Origin: Acidimicrobiales bacterium
Lineage (GTDB): Bacteria; Actinomycetota; Acidimicrobiia; Acidimicrobiales; SHLQ01
Assembly (NCBI GenBank): GCA_013002375.1
Contig: JABDJW010000123.1
Span: 1-24,186, forward strand
Reading direction: 5' to 3'
DNA length: 24,186 nucleotides
Part shown: positions 6,383 through 15,302 of the stretch, in pieces
How the letters are laid out: every line of letters begins with the position of its first letter
Numbering within the stretch: the first letter of the stretch is position 1
The notes under the pieces: model-generated
Told to the model about the DNA's origin: nothing
What the model saw: the letters and a program-made list of their open reading frames with translations, nothing else
Databases searched by the model: none
Position numbers and translations under genes: made by a program

Positions 6383-7887
6383 GCTCGGCGAACGACGAAG
6401 CGACCGAGCTCGCGATCACCGATCCCGAAACGGCGATCGCCATCGCCAGTGCGGTGCGCGCCGGCGACCGATCGGCTCGTGAGGTCATCGACACATATCT
6501 GGATCGCATCGCTGCGCACGACGGCACGATCCATGCGTTCAACGAGGTACTGGTCGATCGGGCCCGAGCCCGTGCCGATGCCGTGGACGACACGGTTGCC
6601 GCCGGCGAAGATCCCGGCCCGCTTGCCGGTGTGCCGGTCGCCCTCAAGGACAACCTCTGCACCCGGGGCATCGCCACGACCTGCTCGTCGCGGATTCTCG
6701 AGGGATGGCTGCCCCCCTATGACGCCACCGTGGTCGAACGCATCGAGGGCGCCGGCGGCGTCGTGGTGGGCAAGACCAACATGGACGAGTTCGCGATGGG
6801 CAGCTCGACCGAGAACTCGGCGTTCGGCCCGAGCCGCAACCCGCATGACACCAGCAAGGTGCCGGGCGGGTCCTCGGGTGGCAGCTCTGCGGCGGTGGCC
6901 GCCGGTTTTGCGCCGTTGGCCCTGGGTTCCGATACCGGCGGCTCCATCCGTCAACCGGCGGCGTTGTGTGGTGTCGTCGGCGTGAAGCCGACCTACGGCG
7001 GCGTGTCGCGCTTCGGGCTGGTGGCGTTCAGCAGCTCGCTCGACCAGATCGGGCCCTTCTCCCACACGGTGGCCGACGCAGCGGCCATGCTCGAGGTCAT
7101 CGGTGGCCACGACGAACGCGACTCCACCTCGATCCCGCAGCCGGTGCCGTCGGTGACCGCAGCACTCGATCAGGGATGCGAAGGCCTCCGGGTCGGCATC
7201 ATCAAAGAGCTGTCCGGTTCCGGCGCCGGCGACCATGGGGTCGAGGGCATCGCCGCCGACGTCCAGGCCCGCGTCACCGAGGCCGCTGAACGGCTCGAAG
7301 CGTGCGGCGCCGTGGTCGGCGAGGCCTCTGTGCCTGCCGCGGTCTATGGCCTCTCGGCCTACTACCTGATCGCGCCGTCGGAGGCGTCCAGCAACCTCAG
7401 CCGGTACGACGGCGTTCGCTATGGGCTTCGGGTGGACGGTCCGAGCACCGCAGCGATGAACACCGCGTCGCGTACCGCCGGTTTCGGCGATGAAGTGAAG
7501 CGCCGCATCATGCTCGGCACCTACGCGTTGTCCTCGGGGTACTACGACGCTTACTACGGCAAGGCCCAGCGGGTGCGAACGCTGATCATCCAGGATTTCG
7601 CCAAGGCCTACGAGCAGTTCGATGTACTGCTTTCGCCCACCTCGCCGTGCACCGCGTTCGAACTCGATGCCAAGACCGCCGACCCCTTGATGATGTACCT
7701 CAACGACGTGTGCACCATTCCGTCAAACCTGTCCGGCGACCCGGCCATGTCGGTGCCGTTCGGCACCGGCGCCGATGGCCTGCCGATCGGCGTGCAGGTG
7801 TTGGCCCCGATGTTGGGTGAGGTCGACATGTTCCGCACCGCCGCAGTCCTCGAGCACGAGGCGCCGGCGGGGGGAGCGGCGGCATGA
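6379..7887 (+). CDS. gatA: Aspartyl/glutamyl-tRNA amidotransferase subunit A
   Basis: The 502-residue amidase-signature subunit that hydrolyses glutamine and supplies ammonia to GatB through a tunnel. The Ser-cisSer-Lys triad is readable: K90 in VALKDNLC, cis-Ser S165 in the GGSSGGSS loop, and nucleophile S189 in GSDTGGSIRQP. Length and order match the family. It starts in an ATGA overlap with gatC, with GGTGAG at 6368-6373 acting as Shine-Dalgarno (5-nt spacing), and ends in another ATGA overlap with gatB. Confidence 0.97.
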   Translation: MSSANDEATELAITDPETAIAIASAVRAGDRSAREVIDTYLDRIAAHDGTIHAFNEVLVDRARARADAVDDTVAAGEDPGPLAGVPVALKDNLCTRGIATTCSSRILEGWLPPYDATVVERIEGAGGVVVGKTNMDEFAMGSSTENSAFGPSRNPHDTSKVPGGSSGGSSAAVAAGFAPLALGSDTGGSIRQPAALCGVVGVKPTYGGVSRFGLVAFSSSLDQIGPFSHTVADAAAMLEVIGGHDERDSTSIPQPVPSVTAALDQGCEGLRVGIIKELSGSGAGDHGVEGIAADVQARVTEAAERLEACGAVVGEASVPAAVYGLSAYYLIAPSEASSNLSRYDGVRYGLRVDGPSTAAMNTASRTAGFGDEVKRRIMLGTYALSSGYYDAYYGKAQRVRTLIIQDFAKAYEQFDVLLSPTSPCTAFELDAKTADPLMMYLNDVCTIPSNLSGDPAMSVPFGTGADGLPIGVQVLAPMLGEVDMFRTAAVLEHEAPAGGAAA

Positions 7888-9350
7888 TCGAATACACCAC
7901 GACCGACGACAACCCCGCGCACGAGGATGCCCTCGGTCCCGACTGGGAACTCATCTGCGGGCTCGAGGTTCACGTCGAACTGTCGACCAGGACCAAGCTG
8001 TTCTGCGGTTGCCGGAACGAATTCGGTAACGAGCCGAACACCAACGTGTGCCCGACGTGCCTCGGCCTGCCCGGCTCGCTGCCCGTCGTGAACGAAACGG
8101 CCGTCGAGTACGCGATGCGGTTGGGGCTGGCGCTCGGCTGCACCGTGCAGCGCGGTGTGTTCGCGCGGAAGAACTACTTCTACCCGGACATGCCGAAGGA
8201 CTTTCAGGTCAGCCAGTACGACAAACCGACCAACCAGGACGGCCAGCTCACCTTGCCCGATGGTGTGGTGATCGGTATCGAGCGGGCCCACATCGAAGAG
8301 GACACCGGCAAGTCCACCCACATCGGCGACACCGGCCGCATCCACGGCGCAACCTCTTCGCTGGTCGATTACAACCGGGCCGGCGTGCCGCTGCTCGAGA
8401 TCGTGGCCCGGCCCGATGTCCGCACCGCCGAACAGGCCAAGTGGTACGTGGCCGAGCTGCGGTCGATCGTCGAAGCGCTGGGTGTCTCCGACGCCAAGAT
8501 GGAAGAGGGCTCGATGCGGGTCGATGCCAATGTCTCCGTTCGGCCGGTCGGCAGCACCGAACTCCGCACCCGGTGCGAGATCAAGAACATCAACTCGATC
8601 AACTCGCTGGGCAAGGCGATCATTCACGAGGCCAAGCGCCACATCGATCTCTACGCCACCGGCGAAGCCCCGGTGCAGGAGACCCGTCACTGGGACGAAG
8701 CGGCCAACCGCACCCGCCCGGGCCGTCGCAAGGAAGACGCCGACGACTACCGCTATTTCCCCGAGCCCGATCTCGTGCCGCTGGTGCCGACCGATGCGGT
8801 GATCGAGCAGATTCGGGCCGGACTCCCGGCGCTGCCGTCAGCTCGTCGGGCCTCGCTGGCCACCGCAGCCGGTGTAACGCCGAACGAGGTCGCCCTGATC
8901 GTCGAGCGTGATCTCGACGCCCTGGCTTCCGACGCGATCGCGGCCGGGGCCGCGCCCGATCGGGTGCTGATCCACGCCGAACAGAGCATGGCCGACGGCA
9001 GCGGCGCGCTGACCGCAGAGGCGTTCGCTGCGCTCGTGCGGATGGAGACCGACGGCGAACTCTCGTCGACCCAGACCAAGGATGTGCTGGCCGAGCTGAT
9101 CGCATCGGGCGGCAGCCCGGCCGACATCGCCGCGGCCAAGGGCTATGAGGCGATGGACAGCAGCGAACTCGAAGGTTTGCTCGATGGCCTCATCGCCGAC
9201 CACCCCGATGAATGGAGCCGTTTCTGCGGCGACGACACCGGCGACGCCAAGAAGATGGCCGGCTTTTTCACCGGCCAGATCATGAAGGCCACGAAGGGCC
9301 AGGCTGACGGCAAGGTCGTCAACCAACTGTTGCAGGCCCGCAAGGGCTAG
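7884..9350 (+). CDS. gatB: Aspartyl/glutamyl-tRNA amidotransferase subunit B
   Basis: The 488-residue subunit that phosphorylates the misacylated Glu/Asp on the tRNA and accepts ammonia from GatA. The zinc-binding cysteines are C41, C43, C56 and C59 in the LFCGC ... VCPTC segment. Further hallmarks are KNYFYPDMPKDFQVSQYD, the HIEEDTGKS loop and the DYRYFPEPDL motif. The C-terminal YqeY-like tail ends in GKVVNQLLQ and would bind the tRNA elbow. GGAG at 7873-7876 lies 7 nt before the ATG. No Gln- or Asn-tRNA synthetase gene is in the window, so which tRNA is amidated cannot be told from here. Confidence 0.97.
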   Translation: MIEYTTTDDNPAHEDALGPDWELICGLEVHVELSTRTKLFCGCRNEFGNEPNTNVCPTCLGLPGSLPVVNETAVEYAMRLGLALGCTVQRGVFARKNYFYPDMPKDFQVSQYDKPTNQDGQLTLPDGVVIGIERAHIEEDTGKSTHIGDTGRIHGATSSLVDYNRAGVPLLEIVARPDVRTAEQAKWYVAELRSIVEALGVSDAKMEEGSMRVDANVSVRPVGSTELRTRCEIKNINSINSLGKAIIHEAKRHIDLYATGEAPVQETRHWDEAANRTRPGRRKEDADDYRYFPEPDLVPLVPTDAVIEQIRAGLPALPSARRASLATAAGVTPNEVALIVERDLDALASDAIAAGAAPDRVLIHAEQSMADGSGALTAEAFAALVRMETDGELSSTQTKDVLAELIASGGSPADIAAAKGYEAMDSSELEGLLDGLIADHPDEWSRFCGDDTGDAKKMAGFFTGQIMKATKGQADGKVVNQLLQARKG

Positions 9351-9356
9351 CGGCGG

Positions 9357-9370
9357 CGGGCGGGTGCCCG
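9357..9370. terminator. Short hairpin in a convergent gap
   Basis: CGGGC-GGGT-GCCCG, a 5-bp stem with a 4-nt loop, sits in the 20-nt gap between the gatB stop and the stop of the convergent desaturase gene. It has no T-run; it may be a shared weak terminator. Confidence 0.3.
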
Positions 9371-10288
9371 TTACGCGCTGGTGCGCGAGCTGCGGCGCTC
9401 GGTTTTCTCCATGCGGGCTTCGAACAGCTCGGCTGCTTCGATGAGCTTGCTCGGCAGCTCCATCAGGTTGTCCTGCGCTTCGGCCGCGTCGGCGGTGAGG
9501 CCGCCCAGTTGATCGATCTGCCATTCGCGTAGCAGCGGCGACACGACCTTGTCGGCGTGGATTCGCAGGTTGTAGATGCCGAGTTTGGCCATGCCGATCG
9601 ATCGGCGCACGAAGCGGGGGATCGTGGTGCCGGGCATCTCGAAATCGGCCAACGTTCGCCACATCGAGGTGATGACCTGCGAGGGATCCTCCTTGAGCAT
9701 CGCGGTGACGACACCCTTGTAGAAGATGAAGTGGTGGTTCTCGTCGGCCGCGATCTTCTTCATCAGGTTGAAGGCGGTCTCGTCGTCGGCATGGGCGCCC
9801 GCGTTGCGATGGCTGATGCGGGTCGCGAGCTCCTGGGCCGACGTGTAGACGAAGATGTCGATCGGGTCTTCGAGCGCGGTGCGCCAACCCCGCTCGACGA
9901 CCGTCATCCGTTCGTCCTCGAGCTCTTTGGGGTTGCAGTTGCGGCTCACCAGCAGATAGCTCCGCATGGCGATGGCGTGTTGGCCTTCCTCGGCGGTCCA
10001 GAGCCGCCCCCAGTTGGCCATCGGCGAATCCGCTGGGAAACAGGTGGCGAGGCGCGCGTGGTAATAGGGCAGGTTGTCCTCGGTGAGCAGGTTGACGTGC
10101 AGCGCCGTGCGTACTTCGGGGGACAGCGTGCACTGTGATTCGTCCCAGGGCTCGTCGACGTAGTTTCGGCCGAGCTCCCACGGCACGACCTCGTGGTGGT
10201 ACCAGTGTTCGCGGCGTTCGCGATGGTCGGCCATCAGCGTGGCGATCTCGCCTTCGACGGTGCGGAAGAGTTCGAGCGATGAGGTCAA
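9371..10288 (-). CDS. Acyl-ACP desaturase-like di-iron protein (DesA family)
   Basis: A 305-residue ferritin-fold protein of the soluble acyl-ACP desaturase family, which uses a di-iron centre and O2 to insert a double bond into an ACP-bound acyl chain. All six expected ligands can be seen: E70 in TEDNLPYYH, E101 and H104 in AEEGQH, E143 in SAQEL, and E173 and H176 in DENHH. The segment WTAEE...HAIAMRSYL strongly recalls mycobacterial DesA1/DesA2. Two TTG starts are possible; TTG 10288 is preferred because GGAG at 10295-10298 stands 6 nt before it, whereas TTG 10306 has none. Mycobacterial DesA2 is itself atypical in activity, so the exact reaction is open. It is convergent with gatB and divergent from the sulfotransferase-glycosyltransferase gene. 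Confidence 0.88.
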   Translation of the reverse strand: MTSSLELFRTVEGEIATLMADHRERREHWYHHEVVPWELGRNYVDEPWDESQCTLSPEVRTALHVNLLTEDNLPYYHARLATCFPADSPMANWGRLWTAEEGQHAIAMRSYLLVSRNCNPKELEDERMTVVERGWRTALEDPIDIFVYTSAQELATRISHRNAGAHADDETAFNLMKKIAADENHHFIFYKGVVTAMLKEDPSQVITSMWRTLADFEMPGTTIPRFVRRSIGMAKLGIYNLRIHADKVVSPLLREWQIDQLGGLTADAAEAQDNLMELPSKLIEAAELFEARMEKTERRSSRTSA

Positions 10289-10294
10289 AGGGGA

Positions 10295-10298
10295 CTCC
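10295..10298 (-). promoter_or_regulatory. Shine-Dalgarno deciding the desaturase start
   Basis: GGAG on the minus strand with a 6-nt spacer to the TTG at 10288. The alternative TTG at 10306 has no such sequence. Confidence 0.4.
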
Positions 10299-10336
10299 GG
10301 CTTCAAAGTGGTGGAGCGGGGTAGTGGCGCGTACGC

Positions 10337-10342
10337 AGCTTA
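10337..10342 (-). promoter_or_regulatory. Possible -10 of the desaturase gene
   Basis: TAAGCT on the minus strand fits TANNNT and would place the transcript start near 10330, giving a leader of about 40 nt that includes the GGAG. This fits a leadered gene. Confidence 0.35.
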
Positions 10343-10387
10343 CCCCTCCGCCGCCTCGATCCCCGTTTGGCGCTTCCCGTCGCTTCG

Positions 10388-10471
10388 GGGGTCTGACCCC
10401 ATTCCGAGATTTGGGGTCTGACCCCTTTCTGCCTTTTGGGGTCTGACCCCTTTTTGCGACAAGGGGTCAGA
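10388..10471. repeat. 25-nt-period array of GGGGTCTGACCCC palindromes
   Basis: Three identical copies of the near-palindrome GGGGTC-T-GACCCC lie at 10388-10400, 10413-10425 and 10438-10450, exactly 25 nt apart. A fourth, partial unit starts at 10463 (GGGGTCAGA), again 25 nt on, with its second half changed. The 12-nt spacers differ in sequence but are T-rich near the repeats. The third copy and the fourth unit also pair as an 11-bp inverted repeat (10442-10452 with 10461-10471, 8-nt loop). The array occupies the middle of the 289-nt gap 10289-10577 between two divergent genes. It could be a REP/RAYT-type element, an operator array or a terminator cluster. No transposase is nearby. Confidence 0.85.
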
Positions 10472-10565
10472 GTAAACCTGGGGTTGAAGGTTCGGCGGTT
10501 AGGGGTTGGGGATGCTGGGAGGATCGCAGAGGACGAAGCGGTCCCGTCGGCGTGGTCGGCGGCGG

Positions 10566-10571
10566 TAGTGT
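10566..10571 (+). promoter_or_regulatory. -10 element of the sulfotransferase-glycosyltransferase gene, leaderless start
   Basis: TAGTGT ends 6 nt before the GTG at 10578, with no Shine-Dalgarno sequence between. The palindrome array ends about 95 nt upstream of it. Confidence 0.5.
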
Positions 10572-10577
10572 GCTGTC

Positions 10578-13500
10578 GTGGGTCTTTTTGTCATTGGTAT
10601 GCACCGCAGCGGCACCTCGGCCACCACGAAGGCGCTGGCCAAACTGCCGCTCGAACTCCCGGCGACGGAGCATCTGATCGGCGGCGACAAGTCCAATCCC
10701 GATGGCCACTTCGAGGTCGCCGCGCTCACCGAGCTGAACGAGGATCTCCTGAACCGCGCCGGTGCCGCCTGGTTTGCCCCGACGAAGGCGGCGCTGGCCT
10801 CGGTCGCCGAATTGGTCGATCCCACCTACGGGCTCGAGCAACAGGCCCTGGCGACGTTCTCCGCCTCCTTCGAAAGCGAGGACTGGCTCTACAAGGATCC
10901 ACGACTCTGCCTCACGTTGCCGTTCTGGCGCGATGTCATCCCGTCGGCCCAGGCCGCCGTGTTGGTTCGGCGGTCGCCCGAGGACATCGCCTACTCGATC
11001 CGAACTCGGAACGGGCTCGCCCTCCGGCACGGACTAGCGGTCTGGGAGCGTTATCTCCGTAGTGCCCTCGACGGTCTCGAAGGGCTCCCGACCTTTGTGG
11101 TGTCTTTCGAGGCGCTCGTCGATGCCACGCCGGCCAAACCGAGCCCCGCGCTCGCCTCGCTGATCGAGTTCGTCGCCGAGCATCGCACCGGCGGGCTGGG
11201 CAAGAAGGCGGTCAAGACCTGGGCCAAGGAACTGCAGGCGGCATTCAAGCCCGCACTGCGCCACCATGCCGCCGACGGGCCGGTGTCGGTCGAGCTGCTG
11301 TCGGGGCCGCAGCGCCAGCTGTCGGAGAAGCTGTTATCGCTCGATGGCCCGCACGACGCTCTCAAGGTCGGGCGACTCCCCCGGGAGACCCCGGGCCTCG
11401 ATCTGCTGTTCGAATCAGCGATCGCACTCGACGCGGTCCAGCGAGAAGCGGTCAAGACTGCGGCCGGCCGGGCCGAGACCGCGATCATCGAGCAATGGCG
11501 GGCATCGGAGCAGGCCTACGAGAGCCGCATCGCCGATGCCCGCGACGAGATCGAGCGCCGCGGCGACCGGATCACCGAACTCGACTCCGCGCTCACCCGC
11601 GAGCGCGACGAGCATGCCGCTGCGCTCGATCACGTTCGTGGCGAGCTCGCGGCGGTTGCCGAAGCGAGGGCAACCGAAGCAGCGCAAGCGTCGGCGGCCG
11701 CTGAACGGGCTGCCGCGGATCTCGAGACCGTCCGCGAACAGGCTCGGTCCGAGATCGATCGCGTCGAATCCGATGCCGACAAGCGGATCGAGGTTCTGGA
11801 ATCCGAATTCGGTGGGCGCGAGCAGGCCGCCCTCGACGAGGTCCAGCGGCTTCGCGATATCGCGGTCGAGACCGAGCTCATGTACCAGCACGTTCCCGAG
11901 CTCGACCGGCGGGTCACCGAACTCGAGGCGGAGCTCGCCACTGCGGTGCACGAACGCAACCTGACCGCCCAGAACCTTCATGACCTGGCCAATCGGCCGG
12001 CGGTGAAGTGGGCGGTGCGTATTGCCAACCGGCTCGGCAGCCGTGACGAAGAACAGCCGGACACGCATGAACCATCCGGTCCGCCTCCGGCCGAGCCGGT
12101 CATCGCCGAGCCGGACTGGGCCCACCTGGAAGCGCGCATCGCCGATGGAGCGTTCGAGCGCCCGCTCACCGTCATCGTCCCGATCTACAACGCGGTCGAT
12201 GCCGTCGAACGCTGCCTCGAATCACTCGATCGTTTCACCCCCGAGTCGGTCTCGATCGTCCTGGTCGACGATGCCTCGACCGATGATCGCCTCGGGCTGG
12301 TGATCGATCAGGTCCGCGCTCGGCCCGGCCTGACCGTGTTGCGCAACGACGAGAACCTCGGCTTCACCCGGTCGGTGAACCGGGGCCTGGCCGCGGCCGA
12401 AGCCGGCGATGTCATCATCTTGAACAGCGACACGATGGTCACGCCGCGCTGGACCTGGCGGCTACGGGTCGCGGCCCACGAGCGCCCCAACATCGCCACG
12501 GTCACCCCGCTGTCCGACCACGCCGGCGTGTTCTCGTTCGCCTGCCCCGAACCGAGCGGACTCGACCATGCCGCCGATCTCGCCGCGGCGACGGCCCGGG
12601 GTAGTCGGTTCATCCGGCCGACCTCGCCGACCGGAAATGGCTTCTGCCTCTTCGTCACCGAGGAAGCCCGCGCCGTTGTCGGTGAGCTCGACGCGGAAGG
12701 GTTCCCGCGCGGCTATGGCGAAGAGAACGACTTCTGCATGAAGCTCGGGAAGGCGGGCTTCGACCACGTCATCGCCGACGATGTCGTCGTCTTTCACGAG
12801 GAATCAGCCAGCTTCGGCGACGCCACCCGCGAAGCGTTGATCGCGGACGGCTTGGCGGTATTGGCCGAGCGCTATCCCGAATACGACTCCCTGGCGCAGG
12901 CCTTCGTCGGGTCGCGGGAGTTCGGTGCCGCGCGCGAGGTCGCCGCGCACTCGGTTGCCGCCATCACACCGCACGGCCGGCGACGAGTGTTGTTCGTCGT
13001 GCACGACGGTGGCGGCGGAACCGACCTTTTCACCCGCGATTTGGCCGACGGTGTCTCCACCCGCTTCGAACCGTTCCTCCTCATCCCCGAAGGCCGGGCG
13101 CTGCAGCTCTGGCGCCACGGCGGACACCAATGGGAGTTCGAACGGGAGTGGCCGCTCATCGCGGACTGGGATGTTCGGCAGTTCCGCACTGCGCAGATGG
13201 CCGAGATATCGCTGGAGCTGCTCACCCGGTACGACTTCTCGCAGGTGCACATCCAGCACCTGATCGGCATGACCTTCGATCTGCCGGAGCTCGCCGCCGG
13301 GCTTGGTATCCCGACGGTGATGAGCATGCACGACTTCTACCTGGCTTGTCCCTCGGTGAACCTGCTCGACGACCAGTTGAAGTACTGCGGTGGCACGTGT
13401 ACGAGCGGCGAGGGCAATTGTCCTCGACCGGTGCAGCTCCCCTCGGACCTGCCGCTGAAGCACCGGTTCGTGAAACTCTGGCGCCACGAGACCGAGCAGC

Positions 13501-14189
13501 TCATCGACCGGGTGCCGCTGTTCGTCACCCCGTCGAACGACACCCGCGAGCGCATGATCGACATGTTCGGTGCGGTGTCAGCGCCCAAGATCCGCGCCAT
13601 CGAACATGGTCGTCGATTCGATCGTCAACGGGTGGCCTGCACCTTCCCGGCCGCCGGTGATCCGGTCCGGCTGCTGCTCGTCGGGGCGATCAACAAGTCG
13701 AAGGGGGCCGCGCTGGCCGCCCGCATTGCCCAAGCCGGCGCCGACTTGGGTGTCTCGGTCGAGATCCTGGGTGAGGTCGAACCGGGCTACGAGCAGGGCC
13801 TGCTCTGTCATGGCGCCTACACCCGAGACAACCTGTCGGCTCGATTGGCAACCATCCGCCCGACGTTCGTCGGCGTGTTCTCGATCTGGCCGGAAACGCA
13901 CTGCTATGTGCTCTCCGAGGCGTGGGCCAACGGCATCCCGGCGCTGGTGGGGCCGCTCGGCGCACCGGTCGAGCGGGTCAACGAACACGGCGGAGGGGTG
14001 GTGGTCGACAGCCTGGACGCCGACGAGATCGCTCGGGTCGCCGCCCACTACGGCCGGGACCAGCGGGCCTACAACGACATCGCCCGCACCGCCCGTCTGA
14101 GCAATGTGCGTACCCTCGAAGCTATGAGCGATGACTGGCTTGCCCTCTATGACGAGCAGTACCAGTCCGTGCTCGGCCGTACCGTCTAG
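10578..14189 (+). CDS. Sulfotransferase-like / coiled-coil / GT2 / GT4 multidomain protein
   Basis: A 1203-residue protein with four parts. Residues 1 to about 220 form a PAPS sulfotransferase-like domain: the P-loop-like GMHRSGTSA (7-15) matches the 5'-phosphosulfate site, and R132 with S140 in RRSPEDIAYS matches the 3'-phosphate site. Residues about 294-474 are a charged, Ala/Glu/Arg-rich coiled coil. A GT2 domain starts at about 529 (PLTVIVPIYN), with D564-D565 and the NSD metal-binding motif at 616-618. A GT4-like domain runs from about 802 to 1190 with the EX7E motif E1106/E1114 (PETHCYVLSEAW). No signal peptide or TM helix is seen, so it probably acts at the cytoplasmic face, building and possibly sulfating a surface glycan or glycolipid. 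Donor and acceptor are unknown. The GTG start is supported by the -10 element 6 nt upstream. Confidence 0.92.
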   Translation: MGLFVIGMHRSGTSATTKALAKLPLELPATEHLIGGDKSNPDGHFEVAALTELNEDLLNRAGAAWFAPTKAALASVAELVDPTYGLEQQALATFSASFESEDWLYKDPRLCLTLPFWRDVIPSAQAAVLVRRSPEDIAYSIRTRNGLALRHGLAVWERYLRSALDGLEGLPTFVVSFEALVDATPAKPSPALASLIEFVAEHRTGGLGKKAVKTWAKELQAAFKPALRHHAADGPVSVELLSGPQRQLSEKLLSLDGPHDALKVGRLPRETPGLDLLFESAIALDAVQREAVKTAAGRAETAIIEQWRASEQAYESRIADARDEIERRGDRITELDSALTRERDEHAAALDHVRGELAAVAEARATEAAQASAAAERAAADLETVREQARSEIDRVESDADKRIEVLESEFGGREQAALDEVQRLRDIAVETELMYQHVPELDRRVTELEAELATAVHERNLTAQNLHDLANRPAVKWAVRIANRLGSRDEEQPDTHEPSGPPPAEPVIAEPDWAHLEARIADGAFERPLTVIVPIYNAVDAVERCLESLDRFTPESVSIVLVDDASTDDRLGLVIDQVRARPGLTVLRNDENLGFTRSVNRGLAAAEAGDVIILNSDTMVTPRWTWRLRVAAHERPNIATVTPLSDHAGVFSFACPEPSGLDHAADLAAATARGSRFIRPTSPTGNGFCLFVTEEARAVVGELDAEGFPRGYGEENDFCMKLGKAGFDHVIADDVVVFHEESASFGDATREALIADGLAVLAERYPEYDSLAQAFVGSREFGAAREVAAHSVAAITPHGRRRVLFVVHDGGGGTDLFTRDLADGVSTRFEPFLLIPEGRALQLWRHGGHQWEFEREWPLIADWDVRQFRTAQMAEISLELLTRYDFSQVHIQHLIGMTFDLPELAAGLGIPTVMSMHDFYLACPSVNLLDDQLKYCGGTCTSGEGNCPRPVQLPSDLPLKHRFVKLWRHETEQLIDRVPLFVTPSNDTRERMIDMFGAVSAPKIRAIEHGRRFDRQRVACTFPAAGDPVRLLLVGAINKSKGAALAARIAQAGADLGVSVEILGEVEPGYEQGLLCHGAYTRDNLSARLATIRPTFVGVFSIWPETHCYVLSEAWANGIPALVGPLGAPVERVNEHGGGVVVDSLDADEIARVAAHYGRDQRAYNDIARTARLSNVRTLEAMSDDWLALYDEQYQSVLGRTV
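14180..14185 (+). promoter_or_regulatory. Possible -10 of the aminotransferase gene
   Basis: TACCGT, lying in the last codons of the preceding gene, ends 7 nt before the GTG at 14193. It may drive a leaderless transcript from inside the upstream gene. Confidence 0.35.
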
Positions 14190-14192
14190 CGG

Positions 14193-15302
14193 GTGAGGAA
14201 TCCCTTGACCGAGTCGCGTCGTTCCCATGGTCGGCCCCGGCCCGCGGTTGCCGGACTTCCCGCCTACAAACCGGGCAAGGCGGCCGAGCAAGCGAACCGA
14301 GAGCACAACATCACCGATGCCATCAAGCTGGCGTCGAACGAATCGCCGTTCGGTCCGCTCGATGCGGTGCGCGCCGCCGTCGAAGCCGGCCTCGACAAGG
14401 CCAATCGGTACGCCGATCATCGGGCCACCGCGGTCCGGTCCCGGATCGCAGCGATCGCCGGTGTCGATACCGAGTCGGTCATGGTCGGCGCCGGTTCGGC
14501 CGGGCTGTTGCAGCAACTCGTGCTGACGTACGTCGACCCCGGCGATGAAGTCATCTATCCGTGGCGCTCGTTCGAGGTGTACCCGGTTTTCACCCAGCTG
14601 GTCGGCGGCACGGCCATCACCACCCCGTTGGCCGGTCACGCTTTCGATCTCGATGCCGTGGCCGCGGCGGTGACCGAGCGCACCAAGTTGATCCTGCTGG
14701 CCAACCCGAACAATCCCACCGGTACCGCGTTGCCGATGGGGGCGTTCGCAGAGCTGCTCGAGCAGGTGCCCGAGCCCGTCATCGTCGTGCTGGACGAGGC
14801 CTACCGCGAGTTCATGGACCCGGCCTTGGGCGATTCCGTGTCCGACCTCCTGGATCGGTACCCCAACCTGGTCGTCCTGCGTACGTTCTCGAAGGCGCAC
14901 GGTCTCGCCGCCTTCCGGGTGGGGTATGGCTTCGGACATCCCGACGTGGTCGAGACCATCGATCGCACGCTGGTTCCGTTCGTCGTCAATGGCCTCGCCC
15001 AAGTCGCCGCTCTGGCTGCCCTCGACGCGGCCGATGAAGTCGCGGCGCGGGTGGCGTCGGTGGTCGAGGAACGGCGTCGGGTCCATGCCGAGTTGGTGCA
15101 CCAGGGCTGGCCGTTACCGCCGTCGGAAACCAACTTCGTGTGGCTGCCCCTCGGCGATCGCACCGACGAAATCACACTAGATATGGAACGGCGGGGCATC
15201 GTGGCCCGGCCGTTCAGTGGGGAAGGGCTCCGAATCACGATCGGCACCGCGGAGCAGAACGATCGTTTCCTGCAGGCCCTCGCCGAGGTCGCGCCGTCAT
15301 GA
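14193..15302 (+). CDS. PLP-dependent aminotransferase, HisC / aromatic type
   Basis: A 369-residue fold-type I aminotransferase of the HisC family. It reads LASNESPFGP near the N-terminus, NPNNPTGT and DEAYREF in the middle, the PLP lysine K234 in FSKAHGLAAFRVGY, and GLRITIG at the substrate-carboxylate Arg near the C-terminus. The family includes histidinol-phosphate aminotransferase and the corynebacterial/mycobacterial phenylalanine (aromatic) aminotransferase. The chorismate mutase two genes downstream, and no other his gene nearby, favour the aromatic role, by inference. The start is either GTG 14193 (7 nt after TACCGT, 3 nt past the upstream stop) or TTG 14205, preceded by GAGGAA with only 4-nt spacing; the former is used. 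The stop at 15300-15302 overlaps ATG 15299. Confidence 0.88.
   Translation: MRNPLTESRRSHGRPRPAVAGLPAYKPGKAAEQANREHNITDAIKLASNESPFGPLDAVRAAVEAGLDKANRYADHRATAVRSRIAAIAGVDTESVMVGAGSAGLLQQLVLTYVDPGDEVIYPWRSFEVYPVFTQLVGGTAITTPLAGHAFDLDAVAAAVTERTKLILLANPNNPTGTALPMGAFAELLEQVPEPVIVVLDEAYREFMDPALGDSVSDLLDRYPNLVVLRTFSKAHGLAAFRVGYGFGHPDVVETIDRTLVPFVVNGLAQVAALAALDAADEVAARVASVVEERRRVHAELVHQGWPLPPSETNFVWLPLGDRTDEITLDMERRGIVARPFSGEGLRITIGTAEQNDRFLQALAEVAPS

Noticed and set aside
10388..10471. A CRISPR array
   Set aside because: Repeats of 13 nt with 12-nt spacers are far too short, and no cas gene is present.
14111..14124. TACCCT followed 7 nt later by an ATG, like the leaderless starts
   Set aside because: The ATG is in frame deep inside the glycosyltransferase gene (codon 1183). 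It would give only a short tail, so it is most likely a chance match and shows that the pattern alone is not proof.
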